A stretch of DNA of 12,941 bases from Gaiellasilicea sp035553355 (GCA_035553355.1 DATMJW010000152.1:1-12941); one strand, 5' to 3'. Shown: positions 1-7,613, counted from the stretch's first letter. Made by a program: numbers and translations. Notes: generated from the sequence alone by a model not told the origin.

Positions 1-1
1 C

Positions 2-1156
2 GCGCGCTGCACGGTCGAAGAGGGGTATCGCGCCGAGGAGGATGCGCTCGCGGACCTCCTCCCGGGGCCGCAGGCGCAGGCCTCGATCTACGCCTTCGAC
101 CTCGTCGAGCGCCGCGCGAAGAAGGGTGTCGGGATCCCGCAGGTGGAGCCGCGCCGGATCGAGAAGGTCGGGATCGTCGGCGGCGGCTTGATGGCGCGCC
201 AGCTCGCGACGCTCTTCCTGAAGCGGCTCGAGGTGCCGGTCGTGCTGCGCGACCTCGAGAGGTCGATCGTCGACGAGGCGGTCGCCGAGGTCGCCGCGGG
301 ACAGCGCAAGCCGCACCTCGCGCGGCTCGTCTCGGGCTCGACCGACGACGCGGTCTTCGCCGGCTGCGACCTCGTCCTCGAGGCGGTGTACGAGGAGCTG
401 AGCGTGAAGCGGGAGGTGATCGCGGAGGTGCGCCGCGTCGCACCCACCGCGATCGTGGCCACGAACACCTCCTCGCTCTCGGTCGCCGCGATGGGAGCGG
501 ACGTCGGGCTCCACTTCTTCAATCCCGTCGCGGTGCTGCCGCTCGTCGAGATCGTCGCGACGCCTTCGACCGACCCCGTGACGCTCGCGACGGCATGGGA
601 CGTCGTCAAGCGACTGCGCAAGCGCGGCGTCCTCGTCCACGACGCGCCTGCGTTCGTCGTCAACCGCGTGCTGACGCGGATGACGACGGTGCTGATGGAC
701 GCGCTCGAGAACGGCAACACCGTCGAGGAGACCGACGAGGCGATCCTCCGGCTCGGGTTGCCGATGGCGCCGTCCGTCCTCCTGCAGATGGTCGGCCCGC
801 GCGTCGCGAACCACGTGCTCCACACCCTGCACGAGGCGTATCCCGACCGGTTCCCGCTCTCCCCGACGCTCGACAACTTCGCCGCGGGGATCGAGGAGAT
901 CGTCGTCCGCGGTGGCGGCCGCCGCAGCGTCGACGAGATCCAGGAAGCGGCGCTCGAAGCCGTCGCGGACGAGATCCGGCACCTCCTCGACGAGGGCGTG
1001 GTCGCGGACGCAGCGGACGTCGACACCTGCCTGATCCTCGGCGCGGGGTACCCGTTCTTCCTCGGCGGCATCACGAAGCACCTCGACGACCGCGGGATCT
1101 CCGAGCGCGTGACCGGGTCGCGCTTCGACGCGGCTGCCGCCGCGACGGCCGCATAG
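2..1156 (+). CDS. FadJ-type fatty acid oxidation protein, 3-hydroxyacyl-CoA dehydrogenase part (5' partial)
   Basis: The reading frame is open from the left edge, so this is the 3' part (384 visible residues) of a longer gene. The first ~40 residues (ASIYAFDLVERRAKKG region) match the linker after the enoyl-CoA hydratase domain of FadB/FadJ-type fusion proteins. A Rossmann NAD-binding motif GIVGGGLMARQ follows at about visible residues 57-67. Then come NTSSL near 155-159, HFFNPV near 171-176 with the catalytic His of 3-hydroxyacyl-CoA dehydrogenases, and FVVNR near 218-222. The C-terminal helical domain is present and ends at TAG. By family knowledge it hydrates enoyl-CoA and oxidises 3-hydroxyacyl-CoA to 3-ketoacyl-CoA with NAD in cytoplasmic beta-oxidation. 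The GTG at 143 is in frame but falls inside the conserved linker, so it is not the start. The hydratase half is inferred and lies outside the window. Confidence 0.9.
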   Translation, partial: ARCTVEEGYRAEEDALADLLPGPQAQASIYAFDLVERRAKKGVGIPQVEPRRIEKVGIVGGGLMARQLATLFLKRLEVPVVLRDLERSIVDEAVAEVAAGQRKPHLARLVSGSTDDAVFAGCDLVLEAVYEELSVKREVIAEVRRVAPTAIVATNTSSLSVAAMGADVGLHFFNPVAVLPLVEIVATPSTDPVTLATAWDVVKRLRKRGVLVHDAPAFVVNRVLTRMTTVLMDALENGNTVEETDEAILRLGLPMAPSVLLQMVGPRVANHVLHTLHEAYPDRFPLSPTLDNFAAGIEEIVVRGGGRRSVDEIQEAALEAVADEIRHLLDEGVVADAADVDTCLILGAGYPFFLGGITKHLDDRGISERVTGSRFDAAAAATAA

Positions 1157-1181
1157 AAGCGTACGTTTCGGCGGAATCGGG

Positions 1182-1187
1182 TATGCT
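1182..1187 (+). promoter_or_regulatory. Possible -10 element upstream of helicase gene
   Basis: TATGCT lies in the 116-bp gap between the dehydrogenase and the helicase. It fits an actinobacterial -10 box (TANNNT), but I see no convincing -35 hexamer 16-18 nt upstream. It would give a leader of roughly 80 nt for the helicase transcript. Weak assignment based only on the hexamer and position. Confidence 0.25.
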
Positions 1188-1210
1188 CCTGGCAGCGCCG
1201 TTCGTCATCT

Positions 1211-1266
1211 GAGCAGCCGACGACCGCGCTATCCCTTAGGAGAAGAGCAGCGCCGACGACCGCGCT
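1211..1266 (+). repeat. Short imperfect direct repeat in helicase 5' untranslated region
   Basis: GAGCAGCCGACGACCGCGCT at 1211-1230 recurs at 1245-1266 with two extra bases (CG) after GAGCAG. The 14 nt between the copies hold the only good Shine-Dalgarno candidate (AGGAG, 1238-1242). The second copy sits between that site and the ATG at 1273. It looks like a local duplication. Confidence 0.75.
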
Positions 1267-1272
1267 GCGCAC

Positions 1273-3873
1273 ATGTCAGAAGCGACACTCAACCCGACAC
1301 AGATGTCGGATGCGGCAGACGGCCTCGCGGCCGACGCCATCCGCGCAGAGGCCTGGGCAGGCGAGCCCTTCCTCCACCCCGACGAGAGCGCCGCGGAGGC
1401 GCTCGCGCCGGGCACCGCGCGCCGCGCGGCCCTCGACGAGGCGCTCGCGGAGATCGAAGCCGGCCGGCGCACGCCCTCATCGCGCTGGAAGGTGCGTTTC
1501 GGCCTCATGCTCGGCCTCGAGCGCGTGCTCTCGTCGAAGCCGCCGGCGACGGCTGCGGGCACCGAGCTCCGCAAGCACCAGATCGACGCGCTCGCCGGGA
1601 TGCTCACCGAGCTGATCGCTGCGAACCAGCGCGAGGCGGAGGACGAGGAGAACGGGAACGGGCACGCCGTCGCGGACGTCGACGCGGAGGCCGACGAGCT
1701 CGACGTCGACGACGATCTCGGGCTCGAGCTCGGCGAGGCGATCGCGGCCGAAGACGAGGACGACGAGGAGCCCGCGTTCGCCGGCGAGGATCCCGGCGCG
1801 AGCCGGCGGTACCGGTTCAGGCACCCGACGGCGTCGGGCAAGACGATCGCCGCTGCGGGATTCGTCGAGTCCGCCCGCAGCCTCGGGATCCTGATCCTCA
1901 CGCACCGCCGCCTGCTCGTCTCGCAGTTCCAGCGCGACCTGACAACGGAGGGCTACGGCGACCGCTTCACCGACGCGATCGAGAAGGGGAAGGAGCCGCT
2001 GCGCCCCGACCCGATCACGATCCAGACGTACGCCTGGTTCGCACGGCACGTCGGGTCGCTCTCGCGCGACGCGTACCAGCTCGTGATCTGCGACGAGGCG
2101 CACACGGCGCTCGGCGAGAAGACGAGCGCGGCGATCCGCAGCTTCCCGGAGCCGCTCTACATCGGCATGACCGCGACCGAGCAGCTGATCGCGAAGCAGG
2201 TGTCGGACGTCTTCCCTGCGTCGGTGGACGACCTCCCGCTCGCCGATGCCGCTCGGCGCGGGCTGATCGCACCGCTCCGGTGCCTCCGCGTCCCGCCGGC
2301 GGCGGCGATCAACTCGGTTCCGATCGTCGGCGGCGACTTCGAGGAGCGCGCGCTCGCCGCGGCGCTCGACCACCAGGCGCTGAACCAGGCGGCGGCGAGC
2401 CTCTATCGCACCCGCTTCGACTCGACGCCGGGGATCGTCTACGCCGCCGGCGTCCAGCACGCCTACAACCTCGCGCAGGAGTTCCGTGCGGCCGGCCTCA
2501 AGGCCGAGGCGGTTTCCGGGAAGACGCCGCCCGTGAAGCTCGCGGAGACCCTCGCGGCCTACGAGCGCGGCGAGATCAACGTGCTGATCAACGCGATGCT
2601 GCTCGCCGAGGGCTGGAACTCGCCGCGGGCGACCGTCTGCATGCACCTCGCGCCGACCGCGTCGAAGCGCGTCTACCAGCAGCGGATCGGCCGCATCATG
2701 CGCACGCATCCGCGCAAGGAGGCCGGCATCGTCGTCGACTTCGTCGCGAAGTCGTCGACGCACCACGACCGCGTCGTCTCGCTCCACTCGCTGCTCGACG
2801 CGGACTTCTACCGGGAGGGTGCGCGCGTCACGCCCGCACCGCGCCGCCGCGTCCAGCGCCGCGCGCGCCGCAAGCTCTCGCCGGCGCCGTGGCTCGTCCC
2901 GGTCACGCCCGACGTCGCGCGCCGGCTCGCCGTGATCCAGCGCGAGTGGCAGCGCGTCGATCCGAAGTACCTCGACGAGGACGAGCAGCGCTACTGGGCG
3001 ACGATCGCCGGCCGCCAGATCCGGTTCGACCAGCGCGCGGAGTTCGCGAAGAAGTTCACCGAGGCGCACGCGTCGAAGGCGGCGCTCGAGACGTTCCTCT
3101 CGATCTGCGCGGCCGAGAACGCGAACCGCCGGCTCCGGATGACCGCGCTCCAGGATCGCGTCTCGATGATCGTCGAGCGCGCCGACTTCGACGATCTCGT
3201 CACCCTCGTGACGCAGGCGCCCCCGTGGGAGAAGGACCGCGCGGCCGGCGTCCGGATCCTCCTCCGCGCGGTCGGCGAGGGCAAGGCGAACGCGCCCGAC
3301 CAGATCCTGCAGCGCTGGACGTGGAAGCTCGCCCGCGCGACGCGGAAGGTGCAGGACCGCCGCGCGAGCGCGGAGTTCCCGGAGGCGAAGCGACTGCTCG
3401 GCGCCGTGGCGAACTCGCGCGGGCACCGGCACGAGGAGAACGTGGCGAAGCTCGTGCAGGTCGCGAAGGCGCTGCCGCTCGACGTCGGCGCGGCGCTCCT
3501 CGCCTCGGCCGACGGGTACACGCCGAGGGCGAACTCGATGCTCGAGCGCGCGCGCGAGGAGCTCGGCCTGACGACGGAGATCGCGAACGCGCTCGCCGAC
3601 AACCTCCCCGCGCCGAAGGCGCCTGCGCGGAAGTCCCGCAGGCGCAAGCGCAAGAAGAAGGGCCCCGGCGAGGACGGGCAGAACGGCGTCTCGCCCGCGG
3701 ACACAGACGGCAGCGGCGCGACGGAGACCGACCGAGCAGCCGGCCCTTCGAACGGGGACGGGCCTGCGCCCGCTGCGGCGAAGCGCCGCAGGCGGCGGCG
3801 TCGCTCGACGTCGTCCGCCAAGGCCGAGCCCGGCGCGGACGCCGCGCCACCGGCCGAGCCGGCCGCCGACTAG
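1273..3873 (+). CDS. SF2 DEAD/DEAH-box helicase with acidic insert
   Basis: 866 aa. Helicase motifs appear in order: LRKHQIDAL at 99-107 (Q-motif-like), motif I HPTASGKT 184-191, motif Ia ILTHRRLLVSQF 208-219, motif II DEAH 274-277, motif III MTAT 299-302, motif IV GIVYAAGV 387-394, motif V LAEGWNSP 444-451 and motif VI QQRIGRIMR 469-477. It is therefore an ATP-dependent nucleic-acid translocase of the restriction-helicase-like SF2 type. Its substrate (DNA or RNA) cannot be told from sequence. Residues ~120-174 are a strongly acidic, low-complexity insert between the Q-like motif and motif I. Residues ~545-780 form a helical domain I do not recognise. The tail holds basic runs at 787-797 and 837-844. 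ATG 1273 is the first start after the in-frame stop at 1237, but its only good SD is 30 nt away. An in-frame ATG at 1303 is the alternative. No nuclease or methylase partner is adjacent. Confidence 0.92.
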   Translation: MSEATLNPTQMSDAADGLAADAIRAEAWAGEPFLHPDESAAEALAPGTARRAALDEALAEIEAGRRTPSSRWKVRFGLMLGLERVLSSKPPATAAGTELRKHQIDALAGMLTELIAANQREAEDEENGNGHAVADVDAEADELDVDDDLGLELGEAIAAEDEDDEEPAFAGEDPGASRRYRFRHPTASGKTIAAAGFVESARSLGILILTHRRLLVSQFQRDLTTEGYGDRFTDAIEKGKEPLRPDPITIQTYAWFARHVGSLSRDAYQLVICDEAHTALGEKTSAAIRSFPEPLYIGMTATEQLIAKQVSDVFPASVDDLPLADAARRGLIAPLRCLRVPPAAAINSVPIVGGDFEERALAAALDHQALNQAAASLYRTRFDSTPGIVYAAGVQHAYNLAQEFRAAGLKAEAVSGKTPPVKLAETLAAYERGEINVLINAMLLAEGWNSPRATVCMHLAPTASKRVYQQRIGRIMRTHPRKEAGIVVDFVAKSSTHHDRVVSLHSLLDADFYREGARVTPAPRRRVQRRARRKLSPAPWLVPVTPDVARRLAVIQREWQRVDPKYLDEDEQRYWATIAGRQIRFDQRAEFAKKFTEAHASKAALETFLSICAAENANRRLRMTALQDRVSMIVERADFDDLVTLVTQAPPWEKDRAAGVRILLRAVGEGKANAPDQILQRWTWKLARATRKVQDRRASAEFPEAKRLLGAVANSRGHRHEENVAKLVQVAKALPLDVGAALLASADGYTPRANSMLERAREELGLTTEIANALADNLPAPKAPARKSRRRKRKKKGPGEDGQNGVSPADTDGSGATETDRAAGPSNGDGPAPAAAKRRRRRRRSTSSAKAEPGADAAPPAEPAAD

Positions 3874-3876
3874 CTC

Positions 3877-4758
3877 CTACTGCTCGCGCGGCGGGTCGTC
3901 GTCGCGTCCACGCTCGGCGTCCTGCTCGCGCAGGAACCGCGTCAGCTCGGCCGCGAGCGTGTCGCCCGAGGGCAGATCCTCGTGTTCCTCGAGGTCGAGC
4001 TCGTCGGTGCGGCGCTCGAGCTCGGCCACATAGGCCGCCGTCTCCTCGTCCGCGGCGACCGCCTCGGTCACCTGCTCCGCGTAGGCGGCCTCGGCCTCGG
4101 CGAGCTCGGCGGTGTCGATGGGGACGGCGAGCAGCGCGGCGAGCCGCTCGCACAGGGCGCGCGCCGCGCGCGGGCTGGGCGCGAGCGAGACGTAGTGGGG
4201 GACGGCCGCCCACAGGCTCGCGGCAGGAACCCCGGCGCGGTTGCACGCGTCCTGGAGCACACCGACGATCCCCGTCGGGCCCTCGTAGCGCGAGTGCTGG
4301 AGGCCGAGCCGCTCGACGAGCTCCGGGTCGCCGGCCGTCCCGGTGACGGGGGACGCGCGCGTGTGCGGCACGTCGGCGAGGAGCGAGCCCAGCGTGACGA
4401 CGAGCTCGACGTCGAGGTCGCGGGCGAGCTCGAGCACGACCGTGCAGAAGCGGCGCCAGCGCATGTTCGGCTCGACGCCGAGGAGGAGGACGGCGTCGCG
4501 GTCGGCTCCCGGGATGCGCGCGTGGTAGAAGGCGTTCTCCGGCCACTCGATCCGGCGCGTGATCCCGTCCTCGAGCGAGACGTGCGGGCGCGTCGCCTGG
4601 AAGTCGACGAAGTCCTCCGGGTCGATGTCCGCGAACTTCTCGGCGCCCCACAGCCGCGCCAGGTACCCCGCCGCGAGCGTGGCGCCCTGGCCGCCGTCGT
4701 TCCAGCCGCGAAACGCCGTCACGAGCACTGGACGGCGGAGCTCGGGCCGGCCGAGCAT
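3877..4758 (-). CDS. PAC2 (proteasome assembly chaperone 2-like) family protein
   Basis: 293 aa from the preferred start. The N-terminus (RRPVLVTAFRGWNDGG), the TLGSLLADVPHTR segment, the GPTGIVGVLQD stretch and the SLWAAVPHYVS segment are typical of PAC2/DUF75 proteins. This family is related to the eukaryotic proteasome assembly chaperone PAC2 and common in Actinomycetota, where its function is not settled. The C-terminus from about residue 220 is acidic and helical, probably coiled-coil. I chose ATG 4758 because AGGAG sits 6 nt upstream of it. The in-frame GTG at 4779 would add seven residues but has no SD. The gene lies 30 bp downstream of ctaA on the same strand, so co-transcription is likely. 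It ends 3 bp from the convergent helicase stop. No proteasome gene is in the window, so a link to proteolysis is not shown here. Confidence 0.88.
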   Translation of the reverse strand: MLGRPELRRPVLVTAFRGWNDGGQGATLAAGYLARLWGAEKFADIDPEDFVDFQATRPHVSLEDGITRRIEWPENAFYHARIPGADRDAVLLLGVEPNMRWRRFCTVVLELARDLDVELVVTLGSLLADVPHTRASPVTGTAGDPELVERLGLQHSRYEGPTGIVGVLQDACNRAGVPAASLWAAVPHYVSLAPSPRAARALCERLAALLAVPIDTAELAEAEAAYAEQVTEAVAADEETAAYVAELERRTDELDLEEHEDLPSGDTLAAELTRFLREQDAERGRDDDPPREQ

Positions 4759-4788
4759 CCTGAGCTCCTGGCTCGCCACGCGGCCAGT

Positions 4789-5712
4789 CTACGCGCGGCG
4801 GAGCGCCGCGGGCGTGCGCCAGAGGGCGGCGACGAGCCCCACCGTCCACGCCCAGATCAGGCCGGCGAGGCCGACGTGCACGAGGACGAGCCACCACGGC
4901 AGCTGGCTCCGCCACTGGAGCTCGCCGACGGCCATCTGGACGAGCAGGAGCACGAGCAACCCGACCGCGAGCTGCAGGAGCAGCCCGGCGCGGGCACGGT
5001 TGCGGAAGAGCCACCCGAGGAGGGCGAGGAAGGCGATCCCGAACACCGCCGTCGCGCGGACGTGGACGTGGACGGCGTCGAGCAGGTTCCAGTAGCGGCC
5101 GATGTCGGCGCTGTCGCCCGGGTGCGGCCCGGCAGCCGTCGAGAGCGCGCCCGTGACGACGAGGGCGCCGCAGGCGACGACCAGGACGAGACCGGCGCGC
5201 CGAAGCCACGCCGGCACGGGAGGTGCCGCCCGTCCGCGCGCCTGCACGAGCGCCTCGTTCGCGACGACGACGGCGGTGCCGAGGACGACGAGCGCGAGCA
5301 GGAAGTGCGTCATCACCATCAGCGGATGGAGGTCGAGGCGGATCGTGAGCAGGCCGAGCGGCGCCTGCGCGACCGTGCCGAGGCACGTGAACGCCGCCAC
5401 CCACGTCGCCCAACGCGGCAGCTCGCGGACGCGCGGCGCGAGGATCCACGTCAGGAGGGTCAGCGTCAGCGGGAAGAGCGCGAAGGCGCGGTTCCCGAAC
5501 TCGATCGCCGAGTGGCTGCCGACCGCGGGGAAGAACTGGCCCTCCTGACACCCCGGCCACGACTCGCACGCAAGGCCGGAGCCGGTGAGCCGGACCGCTG
5601 CGCCGGTGAGCACGATCAGCCAGAGCGAGAGCGCCGACAGCGAGGCGACGGTCAGGAACCGCGCGGCCGAGACGGCGCGGCGCGTCGCAGCGGTGTCGGC
5701 GACGGAGGCCAT
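4789..5712 (-). CDS. ctaA: Heme A synthase, COX15/CtaA family
   Basis: 307 aa integral membrane protein with about eight hydrophobic segments. The first is followed by LTGAAVRLTGSGLAC, the CtaA signature. Cys49 and Cys55 lie in the first extracytoplasmic loop, like the redox-active pair of Bacillus CtaA. Candidate heme-ligating histidines are His136 (MVMTHFLLAL), His215/217 (DAVHVHVRA) and His279 (LVHVGLAG). The first-loop motif reads EFGNR (71-75), with Asn74 where EXXHR of B. subtilis has its His. The enzyme oxidises the C8 methyl of heme O to give heme A for aa3-type cytochrome oxidase. The gene follows selD by 42 bp and precedes the PAC2 gene by 30 bp. No SD precedes ATG 5712. A TACACT box ends 6 nt upstream, which would suit a leaderless transcript. 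No ctaB or oxidase subunit is in view. Confidence 0.93.
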   Translation of the reverse strand: MASVADTAATRRAVSAARFLTVASLSALSLWLIVLTGAAVRLTGSGLACESWPGCQEGQFFPAVGSHSAIEFGNRAFALFPLTLTLLTWILAPRVRELPRWATWVAAFTCLGTVAQAPLGLLTIRLDLHPLMVMTHFLLALVVLGTAVVVANEALVQARGRAAPPVPAWLRRAGLVLVVACGALVVTGALSTAAGPHPGDSADIGRYWNLLDAVHVHVRATAVFGIAFLALLGWLFRNRARAGLLLQLAVGLLVLLLVQMAVGELQWRSQLPWWLVLVHVGLAGLIWAWTVGLVAALWRTPAALRRA

Positions 5713-5718
5713 GGCTCG

Positions 5719-5724
5719 AGTGTA
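5719..5724 (-). promoter_or_regulatory. Candidate -10 box for leaderless ctaA transcript
   Basis: On the minus strand TACACT is followed by CGAGCC and then the ctaA ATG. With the usual 6-7 nt from -10 to +1, transcription would begin at or next to the A of the ATG. No SD precedes this start, which supports the reading. No good -35 is visible. Confidence 0.4.
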
Positions 5725-5754
5725 GGCGCGTCCGTTCGCCGTGGCGCTACGCGC

Positions 5755-6777
5755 TCACCGTAGGAGCACGCCGCCGCCGTCGGTGACGCGGCCGATGCGC
5801 CGTACGAAGAGCTCACGCGCCGCGAATGCCGCTTCGAGGACGAGGGCGCGCTCGGCCGGGAGCGTCACGAGGAGCCCTCCGGCGGTCTGCGGGTCGTACG
5901 CGAGCGCGAGCCGCGCCTCGTCGACACCCTCCACCTCGACGTGTGCCGCGGCGAAGTCGCGGTTGCGCCTGTCCCCCCCGGTGCGGACGCCCGCTGCCGC
6001 CGCGTCGAGCGCTCCGGGGAGCGCGGGCAGCGCCGCCGCGTCGAGCTCGATCCTGACAGCGCTCCTCGACGCGACCTCGTGCGCGTGCCCGAGCAGCCCG
6101 AATCCGGTCACGTCGGTGACGGCGTTCGGCGAGTACGGCCGCAGCACGTCGGCCGCGGCACGGCCGAGCTCCGTCATCGAGCGCGCGGCGGCGGCGAGCC
6201 CCTCCTCGTGCCGGCGCCCTTCGCGCGCCGCGTGCAGCAGCAGCCCCGTGCCGAGCGGCTTCGTCAGGAGAACGGCGTCGCCGGGACGTGCGGTCGACTT
6301 CGCCCAGATCCCATCGGGATGGACGGTGCCGACGACGGCGAGCCCGTACTTCGGCTCCTCGTCGCGGAGCGTGTGGCCGCCGGCGAGGATCGCACCGGCG
6401 GCGCGAACCTGCTCGTCCGCACCCGCGAAGACCGCCGCCACCGTCTCGTTCGGCAGGCTCTCGGGGAAGGCCGCGACCGACAGCGCGAGCAGCGGCTGCC
6501 CGCCCATCGCGAACACGTCGTTGAGCGCGTTCGTCGCCGCGATGCGGCCGAAGAGCGCCGGATCGTCGACGAGCGGCGGGAAGAAGTCGACGGTGAAGAC
6601 GAGCGCGCGCTCGTCGTCGAGTCGGTAGACGGCGGCGTCGTCGGCAGGCGCGAGCCCGACGAGGAGGTTCTCGGCGTCGGCGGGGACGAACCCGCGGAGG
6701 AGCTCTTCGAGCCGCGCCGCGGAGAACTTCGCCGCACAACCGCCGCTTCGCGCGAGCTCCGTCAGCCTGACGCTCAT
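5755..6777 (-). CDS. selD: Selenide, water dikinase (selenophosphate synthetase)
   Basis: 340 aa, the normal length for SelD. It makes selenophosphate from selenide and ATP, the selenium donor for selenocysteine (SelA) and for 2-selenouridine in tRNA (MnmH). SGGCAAK at 11-17 gives the catalytic Cys14 and Lys17, so this is the cysteine form and no in-frame UGA is needed. Other signatures are DDAAVY 46-51, TVDFFPPLVDDP 62-73, NALNDVFAMGG 83-93, GGHT 133-136, TDVTGFGLLGH 221-231 and DPQTAGG 295-301. The frame stays open upstream to about 7770, but conserved sequence begins just after ATG 6777. A TATTGT box ends 8 nt before that ATG, so I place the start there. It is the first gene of the selD-ctaA-PAC2 run. 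No selA, selB, selC, mnmH or selenoprotein gene is visible nearby. Confidence 0.96.
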   Translation of the reverse strand: MSVRLTELARSGGCAAKFSAARLEELLRGFVPADAENLLVGLAPADDAAVYRLDDERALVFTVDFFPPLVDDPALFGRIAATNALNDVFAMGGQPLLALSVAAFPESLPNETVAAVFAGADEQVRAAGAILAGGHTLRDEEPKYGLAVVGTVHPDGIWAKSTARPGDAVLLTKPLGTGLLLHAAREGRRHEEGLAAAARSMTELGRAAADVLRPYSPNAVTDVTGFGLLGHAHEVASRSAVRIELDAAALPALPGALDAAAAGVRTGGDRRNRDFAAAHVEVEGVDEARLALAYDPQTAGGLLVTLPAERALVLEAAFAARELFVRRIGRVTDGGGVLLR

Positions 6778-6785
6778 CCGCCCCG

Positions 6786-6791
6786 ACAATA
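6786..6791 (-). promoter_or_regulatory. Candidate -10 box of selD
   Basis: TATTGT on the minus strand lies 8 nt before the selD ATG, predicting a leader of only about 1-2 nt. It directly abuts the 11-bp inverted repeat at 6793-6821. The -35 position would fall inside that repeat, with no TTGACA-like match. Confidence 0.4.
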
Positions 6792-6792
6792 C

Positions 6793-6821
6793 GCAACGGC
6801 CGGAGGGGAGCCGGCCGTTGC
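6793..6821. promoter_or_regulatory. Perfect 11-bp inverted repeat in selD/SDR divergent promoter region
   Basis: GCAACGGCCGG at 6793-6803 and its exact complement CCGGCCGTTGC at 6811-6821 flank a 7-nt spacer (AGGGGAG). The element begins one base beyond the selD -10 box and would cover the -35 region. It could be an operator for a dimeric repressor or an RNA hairpin in a rightward transcript. No T-run follows on either strand, so a classical terminator is unlikely. Confidence 0.6.
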
Positions 6822-6906
6822 AGAGGGGGAGAGGGGAGAAGCCTGTGGCGCCCCCGTTCGCCGTCGCGGCGTTCGCTCCTTCCCGGCGATGTGAGAGGGT
6901 CGCGGC

Positions 6907-7608
6907 ATGGCTGAGGGACGTTCGGCGCTCGTGACGGGCGGCTCGTCGGGGATCGGGCTCGCGATCGCGCGCGCGCTCCTCGCCGAGGGCTACGCGGTCA
7001 CCCTCGCGGCGCGGCGTCCGGAGAAGGTCGAGGCGGCGGCCGCGGAGCTCGGGTGCAGCTGGTCGCAGGCGGACGTCGCGAAGGAGGACGACTGCGCCCG
7101 CGTGGTCGAGGAGCACACCGCGCGCCACGGCGGCCTCCACGTGCTCGTGAACTCGGCCGGCGTCGGGATCGCGGGGCGGCTCGAGGATGCGCAGCTGAAG
7201 CACGTCGACCGGCAGCTCGACGTGAACCTGCGGGGCCTCGCGCTCGTGACGCAGGCGGCGATCCCCCACCTGCGGCGCGCGGGCGGCGGCGCGTGGATCG
7301 TGAACCTCGCGTCGATCGCCGGGACGCTCCCCGTCGCCTGGGGTCCGATCTACGCGGCGACGAAGGCCGCCGTGATCTCGCTCACGCACTCGCTTAACGC
7401 GGATCTGGAAGGCGACGGCATCCGCGCGATCGCCATCTGCCCCGGATTCGTCGACACGCCCATGGCGGAGTTCTCGGGTCTTGCGCCGGAGGAGATGATC
7501 GCGCCCGAGGACTGCGCGGAGGTCGTCCGGATGTGCCTCCGCCTCGGCCCCCGAGCCTCGATCGGCCAGGTCGTGATCCGCCGCGTCGGCGGCGGCGACG
7601 TCGGCTGA
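6907..7608 (+). CDS. SDR-family NAD(P)-dependent oxidoreductase
   Basis: 233 aa, a classical short-chain dehydrogenase/reductase. Cofactor motif TGGSSGIG is at 10-17, with Arg36/Arg37 at the end of beta-2 (AARRPEK), which suggests NADP(H). Asp56 follows the next strand, and NSAG is at 82-85. The catalytic tetrad is Asn107, Ser136, Tyr149 and Lys153 (YAATK), and PGFVDT is at 179-184. The C-terminus is short, lacking the usual final strand extension, and the substrate cannot be deduced. ATG 6907 has a GAGAGGG Shine-Dalgarno-like stretch 7 nt upstream. The gene diverges from selD across 129 bp and converges on the sulfurtransferase gene, so it is probably transcribed alone. Confidence 0.93.
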   Translation: MAEGRSALVTGGSSGIGLAIARALLAEGYAVTLAARRPEKVEAAAAELGCSWSQADVAKEDDCARVVEEHTARHGGLHVLVNSAGVGIAGRLEDAQLKHVDRQLDVNLRGLALVTQAAIPHLRRAGGGAWIVNLASIAGTLPVAWGPIYAATKAAVISLTHSLNADLEGDGIRAIAICPGFVDTPMAEFSGLAPEEMIAPEDCAEVVRMCLRLGPRASIGQVVIRRVGGGDVG

Positions 7609-7613
7609 CACCC

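Noticed and set aside
2280..4346. 688-codon plus-strand frame overlapping the helicase and antisense to PAC2
   Set aside because: Its product is almost all Arg, Ala and Pro, typical of a shifted frame of the helicase.
3200..5569. 789-codon minus-strand frame across helicase antisense, PAC2 and ctaA
   Set aside because: Low-complexity Arg/Pro/Ala product running out of frame through two recognised genes.
6793..6821. Rho-independent terminator reading of the selD-upstream hairpin
   Set aside because: No T-run on either side and no gene ends there; it sits between two divergent starts.
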